Shown here piece after piece: positions 36,340 through 48,500 of a stretch of DNA of 64,000 nt. Source of the stretch: Paratinospora sagittata (lineage: Eukaryota > Streptophyta > Magnoliopsida > Ranunculales > Menispermaceae); NCBI GenBank assembly GCA_035771175.1, contig CM069603.1, positions 24,218,286-24,282,285 on the forward strand, read 5' to 3'. The stretch's first letter is position 1. Each line of letters opens with the position of its first letter. Below the pieces are notes generated by a model, which saw only the letters and a program-made list of their open reading frames with translations, was not told the DNA's origin and ran no database searches. The translations under genes and the position numbers were made by a program.

Positions 36340-37203
36340 ACTTTAGATTGAACAATGTTTTGAATTCAAATCATTTTTTAGTACTCTTGCTCTTTAACCT
36401 TCAACTTCAAATTTCAGAAAACACTCATTCTCTGATTTTCAAAAATTCAACACGCACGATATTTGCAAGTTAGATTGAGCTTTTCGAAGAGTTTTTCAAG
36501 AGAAGAAAGTAATGATTCTTGCCTTTGCAAAAAAAGGCTTCGAATTGAATCAAAATTGCAATCTGTCTTGATGTTCAGCTAGTTCTTCATTTTATCCCTT
36601 GTATGCTAAGATTTGCAGAGGCTATCCATTGTTTAAAACTCTAAGTACATGAAGTGGTCTCGATAAGATAACACATCAAAAAGGAACACAGTACCTGTTT
36701 TGCGTCAAGAACCCATCAAACAATAGCTTTCGAATTCTACAAAGATCAAGCTCGAAGAACGAAGACATATCTCATGTCTAATGCATTAGTTTGATCTTTG
36801 GTGTGTAGGGTAACCGCTCGATCACTCTCAGCACTAAAACTCTGAAAATTGCAAAGTCTTCAAAATCACTTTCGATATAGTATTTCATTTTGAAAAAAAT
36901 GTTTTCTGAAAGGTTTTAATCATAATTTTAATGAGTTTTGAATTATTTAAAAGTGTTGAATCTTATATCAAAGTGTTTTGAGTCAATGAAATGGTTCTTT
37001 AGTGTCAAAATATTAATTTTCAAAAATAAGGCTATCCAGCAATTTGCACGTCTTAGACTAAAATCTTATATTTCTAACGAGAAAAATGTGGGCACTTCTG
37101 CTAGCTCGATTTTTCTATTCCTTCACAGTTTTGCCAGGTTATCATAATGGAAATATTCTCTAGTAACACCTAGATGATTCCCATTGTCTCGCACGCCCAA
37201 AAA
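36340..37203 (+). repeat. Satellite unit 43 (864 bp, class B)
   Basis: Has ATTTCAGAAAAC, CACAGTACC, GTGTTGAATC and CATAATGG. One base is missing at ATTAATTTTCAAAAA (near 37020), the same junction altered in unit 17. This opens a 69-codon frame from a TTG at 36938, which is not a gene. Confidence 0.95.
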
Positions 37204-38077
37204 ACTTTAGATTGAACAATGTTTTGAATTCAAATCATTTTGTACTACTCTTGCTCTTTAACCTTCAGCTTCAAATTTTATAAAACACTCATTCTCTGAT
37301 TTTCAAAAATACAACACGCACGATATTTGCAAGTTAGATTGAGCTTTTCGAAGAGTTTTTCAAGAGAAGAAAGTAATGATTCTTGCCTTTGCAAAAAAAG
37401 GCTTCGAATTGAATCAAAATTGCAATCTGTCTTGATGTTCAGCTAGTTCTTCATTTTATCCCTTGTGTGCGAAGATTTGCAGAGGCTATCCATTGTTTAA
37501 AACTCTAAGTATATTAAGTATATGAAGTGGTCTCGATAAGATAACACATCAAAAAGGAACACATCACCTGTTTTGCATCAAGAACACATCAAACAATAGC
37601 TTTCGAATTCTACAAAGATCAAGCTCGAAGAACGAAGACATATCTCATGTCTAATGCATTAGTTTGATCTTTGGTGTGTAGGGTAACCGCTCGATCACTC
37701 TCAGCACTAAAACTCTGAAAATTGCAAAGTCTTCAAAATCACTTTCGATATAGTATTTCATTTTGAAAAAAATGTTTTCTGAAAGGTTTTAATCATAATT
37801 TTAATGAGTTTTGAATTATTTAAAAGTGTTTAATCTTATATCAAAGTGTTTTGAGTCAATGAAATGGTTCTTTAGTGTCAAAATATTAATTTTACAAAAA
37901 TAAGGCTATCCAGCAATTTGCACGTCTTAGACTAAAATCTTATATTTCTAACGAGAAAAATGTGGGCACTTCTGCTAGCTCGATTTTTCTATTCCTTCAC
38001 AGTTTTGCCAGGTTATCATAATGGAAATATTCTCTGGTAACACCTAGATGATTCCCATTGTCTCGCACGCCCAAAAA
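37204..38077 (+). repeat. Satellite unit 44 (874 bp, A-left/B-right chimera)
   Basis: The 9-bp duplication and GCATCAAGAACAC (A) are followed by CTTTGG, AACCGCTCGATCACTC, ATTTTACAAAAA and CATAATGG (B). The switch lies between 37590 and 37671. CTCTGGTAAC is private. Confidence 0.95.
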
Positions 38078-38942
38078 ACTTTAGATTGAACAATGTTTTG
38101 AATTCAAACCATTTTGTACTACTCTTGCTCTTTAACCTTCAGCTTCAAATTTTATAAAACACTCATTCTCTGATTTTCAAAAATACAACACGCACGATAT
38201 TTGCAAGTTAGATTGAGCTTTTCGAAGAGTTTTTCAAGAGAAGAAAGTAATGATTCTTGCCTTTGCAAAAAAAGGCTTCGAATTGAATCAAAATTGCAAT
38301 CTGTCTTGATGTTCAGCTAGTTCTTCATTTTATCCCTTGTATGCTAAGATTTGCAGAGGCTATCCATTGTTTAAAACTCTAAGTACATGAAGTGGTCTCG
38401 ATAAGATAACACATAAAAAAGGAACACATTACCTGTTTTGCGTCAAGAACCCATCAAACAATAGCTTTCGAATTCAACAAAGATCAAGCTCGAAGAACGA
38501 AGACATATCTCATGTCTAATGCATTAGTTTGATCTTTGGTGTGTAGGGTAACCGCTCGATCACTCTCAGCACAAAAACTCTGAAAATTGCAAAGTCTTCA
38601 AAATCACTTTCGATATAGTATTTCATTTTGAAAAAAATGTTTTCTGAAAGGTTTTAATCATAATTTTAATGAGTTTTGAATTATTTAAAAGTGTTTAATC
38701 TTATATCAAAGTGTTTTGAGTCAATGAAATGGTTCTTTAGTGTCAAAATATTAATTTTTCAAAAATAAGGCTATCCAGCAATTTGCACGTCTTAGACTAA
38801 AATCTTATATTTCTAACGAGAAAAATGTGGGCACTTCTGCTAGCTCGATTTTTCTATTCCTTCACAGTTTTGCCAGGTTATCATAATTGAAATATTCTCT
38901 AGTAACACCTAGATGATTCCCATTGTCTCGCACGCCCAAAAA
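38078..38942 (+). repeat. Satellite unit 45 (865 bp, class B)
   Basis: The A-like start (TCAAACCATT, CAGCTTC) joins a B body with CGAATTCAACAAAG and AGCACAAAAAC. ACATAAAAAAGG is private. Confidence 0.95.
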
Positions 38943-39807
38943 ACTTTAGATTGAACAATGTTTTGAATTCAAATCATTTTTTAGTACTCTTGCTCTTTAA
39001 CCTTCAACTTCAAATTTCATAAAACACTCATTCTCTGATTTTCAAAAATTCAACACGCACGATATTTGCAAGTTAGATTGAGCTTTTCGAAGAGTTTTTC
39101 AAGAGAAGAAAGTAATGATTCTTGCCTTTGCAAAAAAAGGCTTCGAATTGAATCAAAATTGCAATCTGTCTTGATGTTCAGCTAGTTCTTCATTTTATCC
39201 CTTGTATGCTAAGATTTGCAGAGGCTATCCATTGTTTAAAACTCTAAGTACATGAAGTGGTCTCGATAAGATAACACATCAAAAAGGAACACAGTACCTG
39301 TTTTGCGTCAAGAACCCATCAAACAATAGCTTTCGAATTCTACAAAGATCAAGCTCGAAGAACGAAGACATATCTCATGTCTAATGCATTAGTTTGATCT
39401 TTGGTGTGTAGGGTAACCGCTCGATCACTCTCAGCACTAAAACTCTGAAAATTGCAAAGTCTTCAAAATCACTTTCGATATAGTATTTCATTTTGAAAAA
39501 AATGTTTTCTGAAAGGTTTTAATCATAATTTTAATGAGTTTTGAATTATTTAAAAGTGTTTAATCTTATATCAAAGTGTTTTGAGTCAATGAAATGGTTC
39601 TTTAGTGTCAAAATATTAATTTTACAAAAATAAGGCTATCCAGCAATTTGCACGTCTTAGACTAAAATCTTATATTTCTAACGAGAAAAATGTGGGCACT
39701 TCTGCTAGCTCGATTTTTCTATTCCTTCACAGTTTTGCCAGGTTATCATAATGGAAATATTCTCTAGTAACACCTAGATGATTCCCATTGTCTCGCACGC
39801 CCAAAAA
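38943..39807 (+). repeat. Satellite unit 46 (865 bp, class B)
   Basis: Same variant set as unit 35 (ATTTCATAAAAC, CACAGTACC, ATTTTACAAAAA, CATAATGG). Confidence 0.95.
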
Positions 39808-40681
39808 ACTTTAGATTGAACAATGTTTTGAATTCAAACCATTTTGTACTACTCTTGCTCTTTAACCTTCAGCTTCAAATTTTATAAAACACTCATTCTC
39901 TGATTTTCAAAAATACAACACGCACGATATTTGCAAGTTAGATTGAGCTTTTCGAAGAGTTTTTCAAGAGAAGAAAGTAATGATTCTTGCCTTTGCAAAA
40001 AAAGGCTTCGAATTGAATCAAAATTGCAATCTGTCTTGATGTTCAGCTAGTTCTTCATTTTATCCCTTGTGTGCGAAGATTTGCAGAGGCTATCCATTGT
40101 TTAAAACTCTAAGTATATTAAGTATATGAAGTGGTCTCGATAAGATAACACATCAAAAAGGAACACATCACCTGTTTTGCATCAAGAACACATCAAACAA
40201 TAGCTTTCGAATTCTACAAAGATCAAGCTCGAAGAACGAAGACATATCTCATGTCTAATGCATTAGTTTGATCTCTGGTGTGTAGGGTAACCCCTCGATC
40301 AATCTTAGCACTAAAACTCTAAAAACTGCAAAGTCTTCAAAATCACTTTCGATATAGTATTTCATTTTGAAAAAAATGTTTTCTGAAAGGTTTTAATCAT
40401 AATTTTAATGAGTTTTGAATTATTTAAATGTGTTTAATCTTATATCAAAGTGTTTTGAGTCAATGAAATGGTTCTTTAGTGTCAAAATATTAATTTTTCA
40501 AAAATAAGGCTATCGAGCCATTGGCACGTCTTAGACTAAAATCTAATATTTCTAACGAGAAAAATGTGGGCACTTCTGCTTGCTCGATTTTTCTATTCCT
40601 TCACAGTTTTGCCAGGTTATCTTAATCGAAATATGATCTAGTAACACCTAGATGATTCCCATTGTCTCGCACGCCCAAAAA
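39808..40681 (+). repeat. Satellite unit 47 (874 bp, class A, 9-bp duplication)
   Basis: Has TCAAACCATT, CAGCTTC, AAATGTGTTT and GAGCCATTGG. Private changes are AATCTTAGCAC and AATATGATCTAG. Confidence 0.95.
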
Positions 40682-41546
40682 ACTTTAGATTGAACAATGT
40701 TTTGAATTCAAATCATTTTGTACTACTCTTGCTCTTTAACCTTCAACTTCAAATTTTATAAAACACTCATTCTCTGATTTTCAAAAATACAACACGCACG
40801 ATATTTGCAAGTTAGATTGAGCTTTTCGAAAAGTTTTTCAAGAGAAGAAAGTAATGATTCTTGCCTTTGCAAAAAAAGGCTTCGAATTGAATCAAAATTG
40901 CAATCTGTCTTGATGTTCAGCTAGTTCTTCATTTTATCCCTTGTATGCTAAGATTTGCAGAGGCTATCCATTGTTTAAAACTCTAAGTACATGAAGTGGT
41001 CTCGATAAGATAACACATCAAAAAGGAACACATTACCTGTTTTGCGTCAAGAACCCATCAAACAATAGCTTTCGAATTCTACAAAGATCAAGCTCGAAGA
41101 ACGAAGACATATCTCATGTCTAATGCATTAGTTTGATCTTTGGTGTGTAGGGTAACCGCTCGATCACTCTCAGCACTAAAACTCTGAAAATTGCAAAGTC
41201 TTCAAAATCACTTTCGATATAGTATTTCATTTTGAAAAAAATGTTTTCTGAAAGGTTTTAATCATAATTTTAATGAGTTTTGAATTATTTAAAAGTGTTT
41301 AATCTTATATCAAAGTGTTTTGAGTCAATGAAATGGTTCTTTAGTGTCAAAATATTAATTTTTCAAAAATAAGGCTATCCAACAATTGGCACGTCTTAGA
41401 CTAAAATCTTATATTTCTAACGAGAAAAATGTGGGCACTTCTGCTAGCTCGATTTTTCTATTCCTTCACAGTTTTGCCAGGTTATCATAATTGAAATATT
41501 CTCTAGTAACACCTAGATGATTCCCATTGTCTCGCACGCCCAAAAA
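40682..41546 (+). repeat. Satellite unit 48 (865 bp, class B)
   Basis: Has CGAAAAGTTT and CCAACAATTGG. Like unit 37 but with ordinary GTGTGTAGGG and CTCTCAGCAC. Confidence 0.95.
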
Positions 41547-42411
41547 ACTTTAGATTGAACAATGTTTTGAATTCAAATCATTTTTTAGTACTCTTGCTCT
41601 TTAACCTTCAACTTCAAATTTCATAAAACACTCATTCTCTGATTTTCAAAAATTCAACACGCACGATATTTGCAAGTTAGATTGAGCTTTTCGATGAGTT
41701 TTTCAAGAGAAGAAAGTAATGATTCTTGCCTTTGCAAAAAAAGGCTTCGAATTGAATCAAAATTGCAATCTGTCTTGATGTTCAGCTAGTTCTTCATTTT
41801 ATCCCTTGTATGCTAAGATTTGCAGAGGCTATCCATTGTTTAAAACTCTAAGTACATGAAGTGGTCTCGATAAGATAACACATCAAAAAGGAACACAGTA
41901 CCTGTTTTGCGTCAAGAACCCATCAAACAATAGCTTTCGAATTCTACAAAGATCAAGCTCGAAGAACGAAGACATATCTCATGTCTAATGCATTAGTTTG
42001 ATCTTTGGTGTGTAGGGTAACCGCTCGATCACTCTCAGCACTAAAACTCTGAAAATTGCAAAGTCTTCAAAATCACTTTCGATATAGTATTTCATTTTGA
42101 AAAAAATGTTTTCTGAAAGGTTTTAATCATAATTTTAATGAGTTTTGAATTATTTAAAAGTGTTCAATCTTATATCAAAGTGTTTTGAGTCAATGAAATG
42201 GTTCACTAGTGTCAAAATATTAATTTTACAAAAATAAGGCTATCCAGCAATTTGCACGTCTTAGACTAAAATCTTATATTTCTAACGAGAAAAATGTGGG
42301 CACTTCTGCTAGCTCGATTTTTCTATTCCTTCACAGTTTTGCCAGGTTATCATAATTGAAATATTCTCTAGTAACACCTAGATGATTCCCATTGTCTCGC
42401 ACGCCCAAAAA
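41547..42411 (+). repeat. Satellite unit 49 (865 bp, class B)
   Basis: First unit with GTTCACTAGTG, together with GTGTTCAATC, CACAGTACC, ATTTTACAAAAA and CATAATTG. The set recurs in units 59 and 63, and partly in unit 67. CGATGAGTTT is private. Confidence 0.95.
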
Positions 42412-43285
42412 ACTTTAGATTGAACAATGTTTTGAATTCAAATCATTTTGTACTACTCTTGCTCTTTAACCTTCAACTTCAAATTTTATAAAACACTCAT
42501 TCTCTGATTTTCAAAAATACAACACGCACGATATTTGCAAGTTAGATTGAGCTTTTCGAAGAGTTTTTCAAGAGAAGAAAGTAATGATTCTTGCCTTTGC
42601 AAAAAAAGGCTTCGAATTGAATCAAAATTGCAATCTGTCTTGATGTTCAGCTAGTTCTTCATTTTATCCCTTGTGTGCGAAGATTTGCAGAGGCTATCCA
42701 TTGTTCAAAACTCTAAGTATATTAAGTATATGAAGTGGTCTCGATAAGATAACACATCAAAAAGGAACACATCACCTATTTTGCATCAAGAACACATCAA
42801 ACAATAGCTTTCGAATTCTACAAAGATCAAGCTCGAAGAACGAAGACATATCTCATGTCTAATGCATTAGTTTGATCTCTGGTGTGTAGGGTAACCCCTC
42901 GATCAATCTCAGCACTAAAACTCTGAAAACTGCAAAGTCTTCAAAATCACTTTCGATATAGTATTTCATTTTGAAAAAAATGTTTTCTGAAAGGTTTTAA
43001 TCATAATTTTAATGAGTTTTGAATTATTTAAAAGTGTTTAATCTTATATCAAAGTGTTTTGAGTCAATGAAATGGTTCTTTAGTATCAAAATATTAATTT
43101 TTCAAAAATAAGGCTATCGAGCCATTGGCACGTCTTAGACTAAAATCAAATATTTCTAACGAGAAAAATGTGGGCACTTCTGCTAGCTCGATTTTTCTAT
43201 TCCTTCACAGTTTTGCCAGGTTATCATAATTGAAATATTCTCTAGTAACACCTAGATGATTCCCATTGTCTCGCACGCCCAAAAA
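42412..43285 (+). repeat. Satellite unit 50 (874 bp, class A, 9-bp duplication)
   Basis: Has TTGTTCAAAAC, CACCTATTTT, CTGAAAACTGC, TAGTATCAAA, GAGCCATTGG and ATCAAATATT, then TGCTAGCTCG with CATAATTG. Confidence 0.95.
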
Positions 43286-44150
43286 ACTTTAGATTGAACA
43301 ATGTTTTGAATTCAAATCATTTTGTACTACTCTTGCTCTTTAACCTTCAACTTCAAATTTTATAAAACACTCATTCTCTGATTTTCAAAAATACAACACG
43401 CACGATATTTGCAAGTTAGATTGAGCTTTTCGAAGAGTTTTTCAAGAGAAGAAAGTAATGATTCTTGCCTTTGCAAAAAAAGGCTTCGAATTGAATCAAA
43501 ATTGCAATTTGTCTTGATGTTCAGCTAGTTCTTCATTTTATCCCTTGTGTGCGAAGATTTGCAGAGGCTATCCATTGTTCAAAACTCTAAGTATATGAAG
43601 TGGTCTCGATAAGATAACACATCAAAAAGGAACACAGTACCTGTTTTGCGTCAAGAACCCATCAAACAATAGCTTTCGAATTCTACAAAGATCAAGCTCG
43701 AAGAACGAAGACATATCTCATGTCTAATGCATTAGTTTGATCTTTGGTGTGTAGGGTAACCGCTCGATCACTCTCAGCACTAAAACTCTGAAAATTGCAA
43801 CGTCTTCAAAATCACTTTCGATATAGTATTTCATTTTGAAAAAAATGTTTTCTGAAAGGTTTTAATCATAATTTTAATGAGTTTTGAATTATTTAAAAGT
43901 GTTTAATCTTATATCAAAGTGTTTTGAGTCAATGAAATGGTTCTTTAGTGTCAAAATATTAATTTTACAAAAATAAGGCTATCCAGCAATTTGCACGTCT
44001 TAGACTAAAATCTTATATTTCTAACGAGAAAAATGTGGGCACTTCTGCTAGCTCGATTTTTCTATTCCTTCACAGTTTTGCCAGGTTATCATAATGGAAA
44101 TATTCTCTAGTAACACCTAGATGATTCCCATTGTCTCGCACGCCCAAAAA
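43286..44150 (+). repeat. Satellite unit 51 (865 bp, class B with A-like left part)
   Basis: Has CAATTTGTC, GTGTGCGAAG and TTGTTCAAAAC as in class A, but a single TAAGTATAT, then CACAGTACC, GCAACGTC and CATAATGG. Confidence 0.95.
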
Positions 44151-45023
44151 ACTTTAGATTGAACAATGTTTTGAATTCAAATCATTTTGTACTACTCTTG
44201 CTCTTTAACCTTCAGCTTCAAATTTTATAAAACACTCATTCTCTGATTTTCAAAAATACAACACGCACGATATTTGCAAGTTAGATTGAGCTTTTCGAAG
44301 AGTTTTTCAAGAGAAGAAAGTAATGATTCTTGCCTTTGCAAAAAAAGGCTTCGAATTGAATCAAAATTGCAATCTGTCTTGATGTTCAGCTAGTTCTTCA
44401 TTTTATCCCTTGTGTGCGAAGATTGGAGAGGCTATCCATTGTTTAAAACTCTAAGTATATTAAGTATATGAAGTGGTCTCGATAAGATAACACATCAAAA
44501 AGGAACACATCACCTGTTTTGCATCAAGAACACATCAAACAATAGCTTTCGAATTCTACAAAGATCAAGCTCGAAGAACGAAGACATATCTCATGTCTAA
44601 TGCATTAGTTTGATCTCTGGTGTGTAGGGTAAGCCCTCGATCAATCTCAGCACTAAAACTCTAAAAACTGCAAAGTCTTCAAAATCACTTTCGATATAGT
44701 ATTTCATTTTGAAAAAAATGTTTTCTGAAAGGTTTTAATCATAATTTTAATGAGTTTTGAATTATTTAAATGTGTTTAATCTTATATCAAAGTGTTTTGA
44801 GTCAATGAAATGGTTCTTTAGTGTCAAAATATTAATTTTTCAAAAATAAGGCTATCGAGCCATTGGCACGTCTTAGACTAAAATCTAATATTTCTAACGA
44901 GAAAAATGTGGGCACTTCTGCTAGCTCGATTTTTCTATTCCTTCACAGTTTTGCCAGGTTATCATAATGGAAATATTCTCTAGTAACACCTAGATGATTC
45001 CCATTGTCTCGCACGCCCAAAAA
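44151..45023 (+). repeat. Satellite unit 52 (873 bp, class A, 9-bp duplication)
   Basis: Has CAGCTTC, AGATTGGAGAGG (one base shorter), GTAAGCCCTC, AAATGTGTTT and GAGCCATTGG, with the B-type tail TGCTAGCTCG/CATAATGG. Confidence 0.95.
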
Positions 45024-45897
45024 ACTTTAGATTGAACAATGTTTTGAATTCAAATCATTTTGTACTACTCTTGCTCTTTAACCTTCAGCTTCAAATTTTA
45101 TAAAACACTCATTCCCTGATTTTCAAAAATACAACACGCACGATATTTGCAAGTTAGATTGAGCTTTTCGAAGAGTTTTTCAAGAGAAGAAAGTAATGAT
45201 TCTTGCCTTTGCAAAAAAAGGCTTCGAATTGAATCAAAATTGCAATCTGTCTTGATGTTCAGCTAGTTCTTCATTTTATCCCTTGTGTGCGAAGATTTGC
45301 AGAGGCTATCCATTGTTCAAAACTCTAAGTATATTAAGTATATGAAGTGGTCTCGATAAGATAACACATCAAAAAGGAACACATCACCTATTTTGCATCA
45401 AGAACACATCAAACAATAGCTTTCGAATTCTACAAAGATCAAGCTCGAAGAACGAAGACATATCTCATGTCTAATGCATTAGTTTGATCTCTGGTGTGTA
45501 GGGTAACCCCTCGATCAATCTCAGCACTAAAACTCTGAAAACTGCAAAGTCTTCAAAATCACTTTCGATATAGTATTTCATTTTGAAAAAAATGTTTTCT
45601 GAAAGGTTTTAATCATAATTTTAATGAGTTTTGAATTATTTAAAAGTGTTTAATCTTATATCAAAGTGTTTTGAGTCAATGAAATGGTTCTTTAGTATCA
45701 AAATATTAATTTTTCAAAAATAAGGCTATCGAGCCATTGGCACGTCTTAGACTAAAATCAAATATTTCTAACGAGAAAAATGTGGGCACTTCTGCTAGCT
45801 CGATTTTTCTATTCCTTCACAGTTTTGCCAGGTTATCATAATTGAAATATTCTCTAGTAACACCTAGATGATTCCCATTGTCTCGCACGCCCAAAAA
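45024..45897 (+). repeat. Satellite unit 53 (874 bp, class A, 9-bp duplication)
   Basis: As unit 50 from TTGTTCAAAAC onward, but starts with CAGCTTC and the private CATTCCCTG. Confidence 0.95.
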
Positions 45898-46762
45898 ACT
45901 TTAGATTGAACAATGTTTTGAATTCAAATCATTTTGTACTACTCTTGCTCTTTAACCTTCAACTTCAAATTTTATAAAACACTCATTCTCTGATTTTCAA
46001 AAATACAACACGCACGATATTTGCAAGTTAGATTGAGCTTTTCGAAGAGTTTTTCAAGAGAAGAAAGTAATGATTCTTGCCTTTGCAAAAAAAGGCTTCG
46101 AATTGAATCAAAATTGCAATTTGTCTTGATGTTCAGCTAGTTCTTCATTTTATCCCTTGTGTGCGAAGATTTGCAGAGGCTATCCATTGTTCAAAACTCT
46201 AAGTATATGAAGTGGTCTCGATAAGATAACACATCAAAAAGGAACACAGTACCTGTTTTGCGTCAAGAACCCATCAAACAATAGCTTTCGAATTCTACAA
46301 AGATCAAGCTCGAAGAACGAAGACATATCTCATGTCTAATGCATTAGTTTGATCTTTGGTGTGTAGGGTAACCGCTCGATCACTCTCAGCACTAAAACTC
46401 TGAAAATTGCAACGTCTTCAAAATCACTTTCGATATAGTATTTCATTTTGAAAAAAATGTTTTCTGAAAGGTTTTAATCATAATTTTAATGAGTTTTGAA
46501 TTATTTAAAAGTGTTTAATCTTATATCAAAGTGTTTTGAGTCAATGAAATGGTTCTTTAGTGTCAAAATATTAATTTTACAAAAATAAGGCTATCCAGCA
46601 ATTTGCACGTCTTAGACTAAAATCTTATATTTCTAACGAGAAAAATGTGGGCACTTCTGCTAGCTCGATTTTTCTATTCCTTCACAGTTTTGCCAGGTTA
46701 TCATAATGGAAATATTCTCTAGTAACACCTAGATGATTCCCATTGTCTCGCACGCCCAAAAA
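45898..46762 (+). repeat. Satellite unit 54 (865 bp, class B with A-like left part)
   Basis: Copy of unit 51 (CAATTTGTC, TTGTTCAAAAC, CACAGTACC, GCAACGTC). Confidence 0.95.
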
Positions 46763-47635
46763 ACTTTAGATTGAACAATGTTTTGAATTCAAATCATTTT
46801 GTACTACTCTTGCTCTTTAACCTTCAGCTTCAAATTTTATAAAACACTCATTCTCTGATTTTCAAAAATACAACACGCACGATATTTGCAAGTTAGATTG
46901 AGCTTTTCGAAGAGTTTTTCAAGAGAAGAAAGTAATGATTCTTGCCTTTGCAAAAAAAGGCTTCGAATTGAATCAAAATTGCAATCTGTCTTGATGTTCA
47001 GCTAGTTCTTCATTTTATCCCTTGTGTGCGAAGATTGGAGAGGCTATCCATTGTTTAAAACTCTAAGTATATTAAGTATATGAAGTGGTCTCGATAAGAT
47101 AACACATCAAAAAGGAACACATCACCTGTTTTGCATCAAGAACACATCAAACAATAGCTTTCGAATTCTACAAAGATCAAGCTCGAAGAACGAAGACATA
47201 TCTCATGTCTAATGCATTAGTTTGATCTCTGGTGTGTAGGGTAAGCCCTCGATCAATCTCAGCACTAAAACTCTAAAAACTGCAAAGTCTTCAAAATCAC
47301 TTTCGATATAGTATTTCATTTTGAAAAAAATGTTTTCTGAAAGGTTTTAATCATAATTTTAATGAGTTTTGAATTATTTAAATGTGTTTAATCTTATATC
47401 AAAGTGTTTTGAGTCAATGAAATGGTTCTTTAGTGTCAAAATATTAATTTTTCAAAAATAAGGCTATCGAGCCATTGGCACGTCTTAGACTAAAATCTAA
47501 TATTTCTAACGAGAAAAATGTGGGCACTTCTGCTTGCTCGATTTTTCTATTCCTTCACAGTTTTGCCAGGTTATCTTAATCGAAATATTCTCTAGTAACA
47601 CCTAGATGATTCCCATTGTCTCGCACGCCCAAAAA
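46763..47635 (+). repeat. Satellite unit 55 (873 bp, class A, 9-bp duplication)
   Basis: As unit 52 (AGATTGGAGAGG, GTAAGCCCTC) but with the class A tail TGCTTGCTCG/CTTAATCG. Confidence 0.95.
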
Positions 47636-48500
47636 ACTTTAGATTGAACAATGTTTTGAATTCAAATCATTTTGTACTACTCTTGCTCTTTAACCTTCAA
47701 CTTCAAATTTTATAAAACACTCATTCTCTGATTTTCAAAAATACAACACGCACGATATTTGCAAGTTAGATTGAGCTTTTCGAAAAGTTTTTCAAGAGAA
47801 GAAAGTAATGATTCTTGCCTTTGCAAAAAAAGGCTTCGAATTGAATCAAAATTGCAATCTGTCTTGATGTTCAGCTAGTTCTTCATTTTATCCCTTGTAT
47901 GCTAAGATTTGCAGAGGCTATCCATTGTTTAAAACTCTAAGTACATGAAGTGGTCTCGATAAGATAACACATCAAAAAGGAACACATTACCTGTTTTGCG
48001 TCAAGAACCCATCAAACAATAGCTTTCGAATTCTACAAAGATCAAGCTCGAAGAACGAAGACATATCTCATGTCTAATGCATTAGTTTGATCTTTGGTGT
48101 GTAGGGTAACCGCTCGATCACTCTCAGCACTAAAACTCTGAAAATTGCAAAGTCTTCAAAATCACTTTCGATATAGTATTTCATTTTGAAAAAAATGTTT
48201 TCTGAAAGGTTTTAATCATAATTTTAATGAGTTTTGAATTATTTAAAAGTGTTTAATCTTATATCAAAGTGTTTTGAGTCAATGAAATGGTTCTTTAGTG
48301 TCAAAATATCAATTTTACAAAAATAAGGCTATCCAGCAATTTGCACGTCTTAGACTAAAATCTTATATTTCTAACGAGAAAAATGTGGGCACTTCTGCTA
48401 GCTCGATTTTTCTATTCCTTCACAGTTTTGCCAGGTTATCATAATGGAAATATTCTCTAGTAACACCTAGATGATTCCCATTGTCTCGCACGCCCAAAAA
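47636..48500 (+). repeat. Satellite unit 56 (865 bp, class B)
   Basis: Has CGAAAAGTTT at left and CATAATGG at right. The private ATATCAATTTTAC lies between. Confidence 0.95.

Larger units (their letters stand above)
38078..40681 (+). repeat. Dispersed trimer, copy 2 (units 45-47)
   Basis: This is the partner of 28537-31140. Private changes are ACATAAAAAAGG in unit 45, and AATCTTAGCAC and AATATGATCTAG in unit 47. Unit 45 also begins with CAAACCATT and CAGCTTC, which unit 34 lacks, so the homology begins inside the unit. Confidence 0.85.
42412..45023 (+). repeat. Adjacent trimer duplication, copy 1 (units 50-52)
   Basis: The segment is 2612 bp and is followed by a 2612 bp copy. Markers are CACCTATTTT, TAGTATCAAA and ATCAAATATT (50 and 53), GCAACGTC (51 and 54), and AGATTGGAGAGG with GTAAGCCCTC (52 and 55). 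Confidence 0.92.
45024..47635 (+). repeat. Adjacent trimer duplication, copy 2 (units 53-55)
   Basis: This copy is in tandem with 42412-45023. The first ~100 bases of unit 53 have CAGCTTC, as in unit 52, rather than CAACTTC as in unit 50. The tail of unit 55 is TGCTTGCTCG with CTTAATCG, while unit 52 has TGCTAGCTCG with CATAATGG. Both differences mark exchange edges inside units. Confidence 0.92.

Noticed and set aside
36938..37147. 69-codon open frame on the plus strand, similar to the one in unit 17
   Set aside because: Also starts with TTG and depends on a one-T deletion in unit 43. The similarity to unit 17 is that of the satellite itself, not of a conserved protein.
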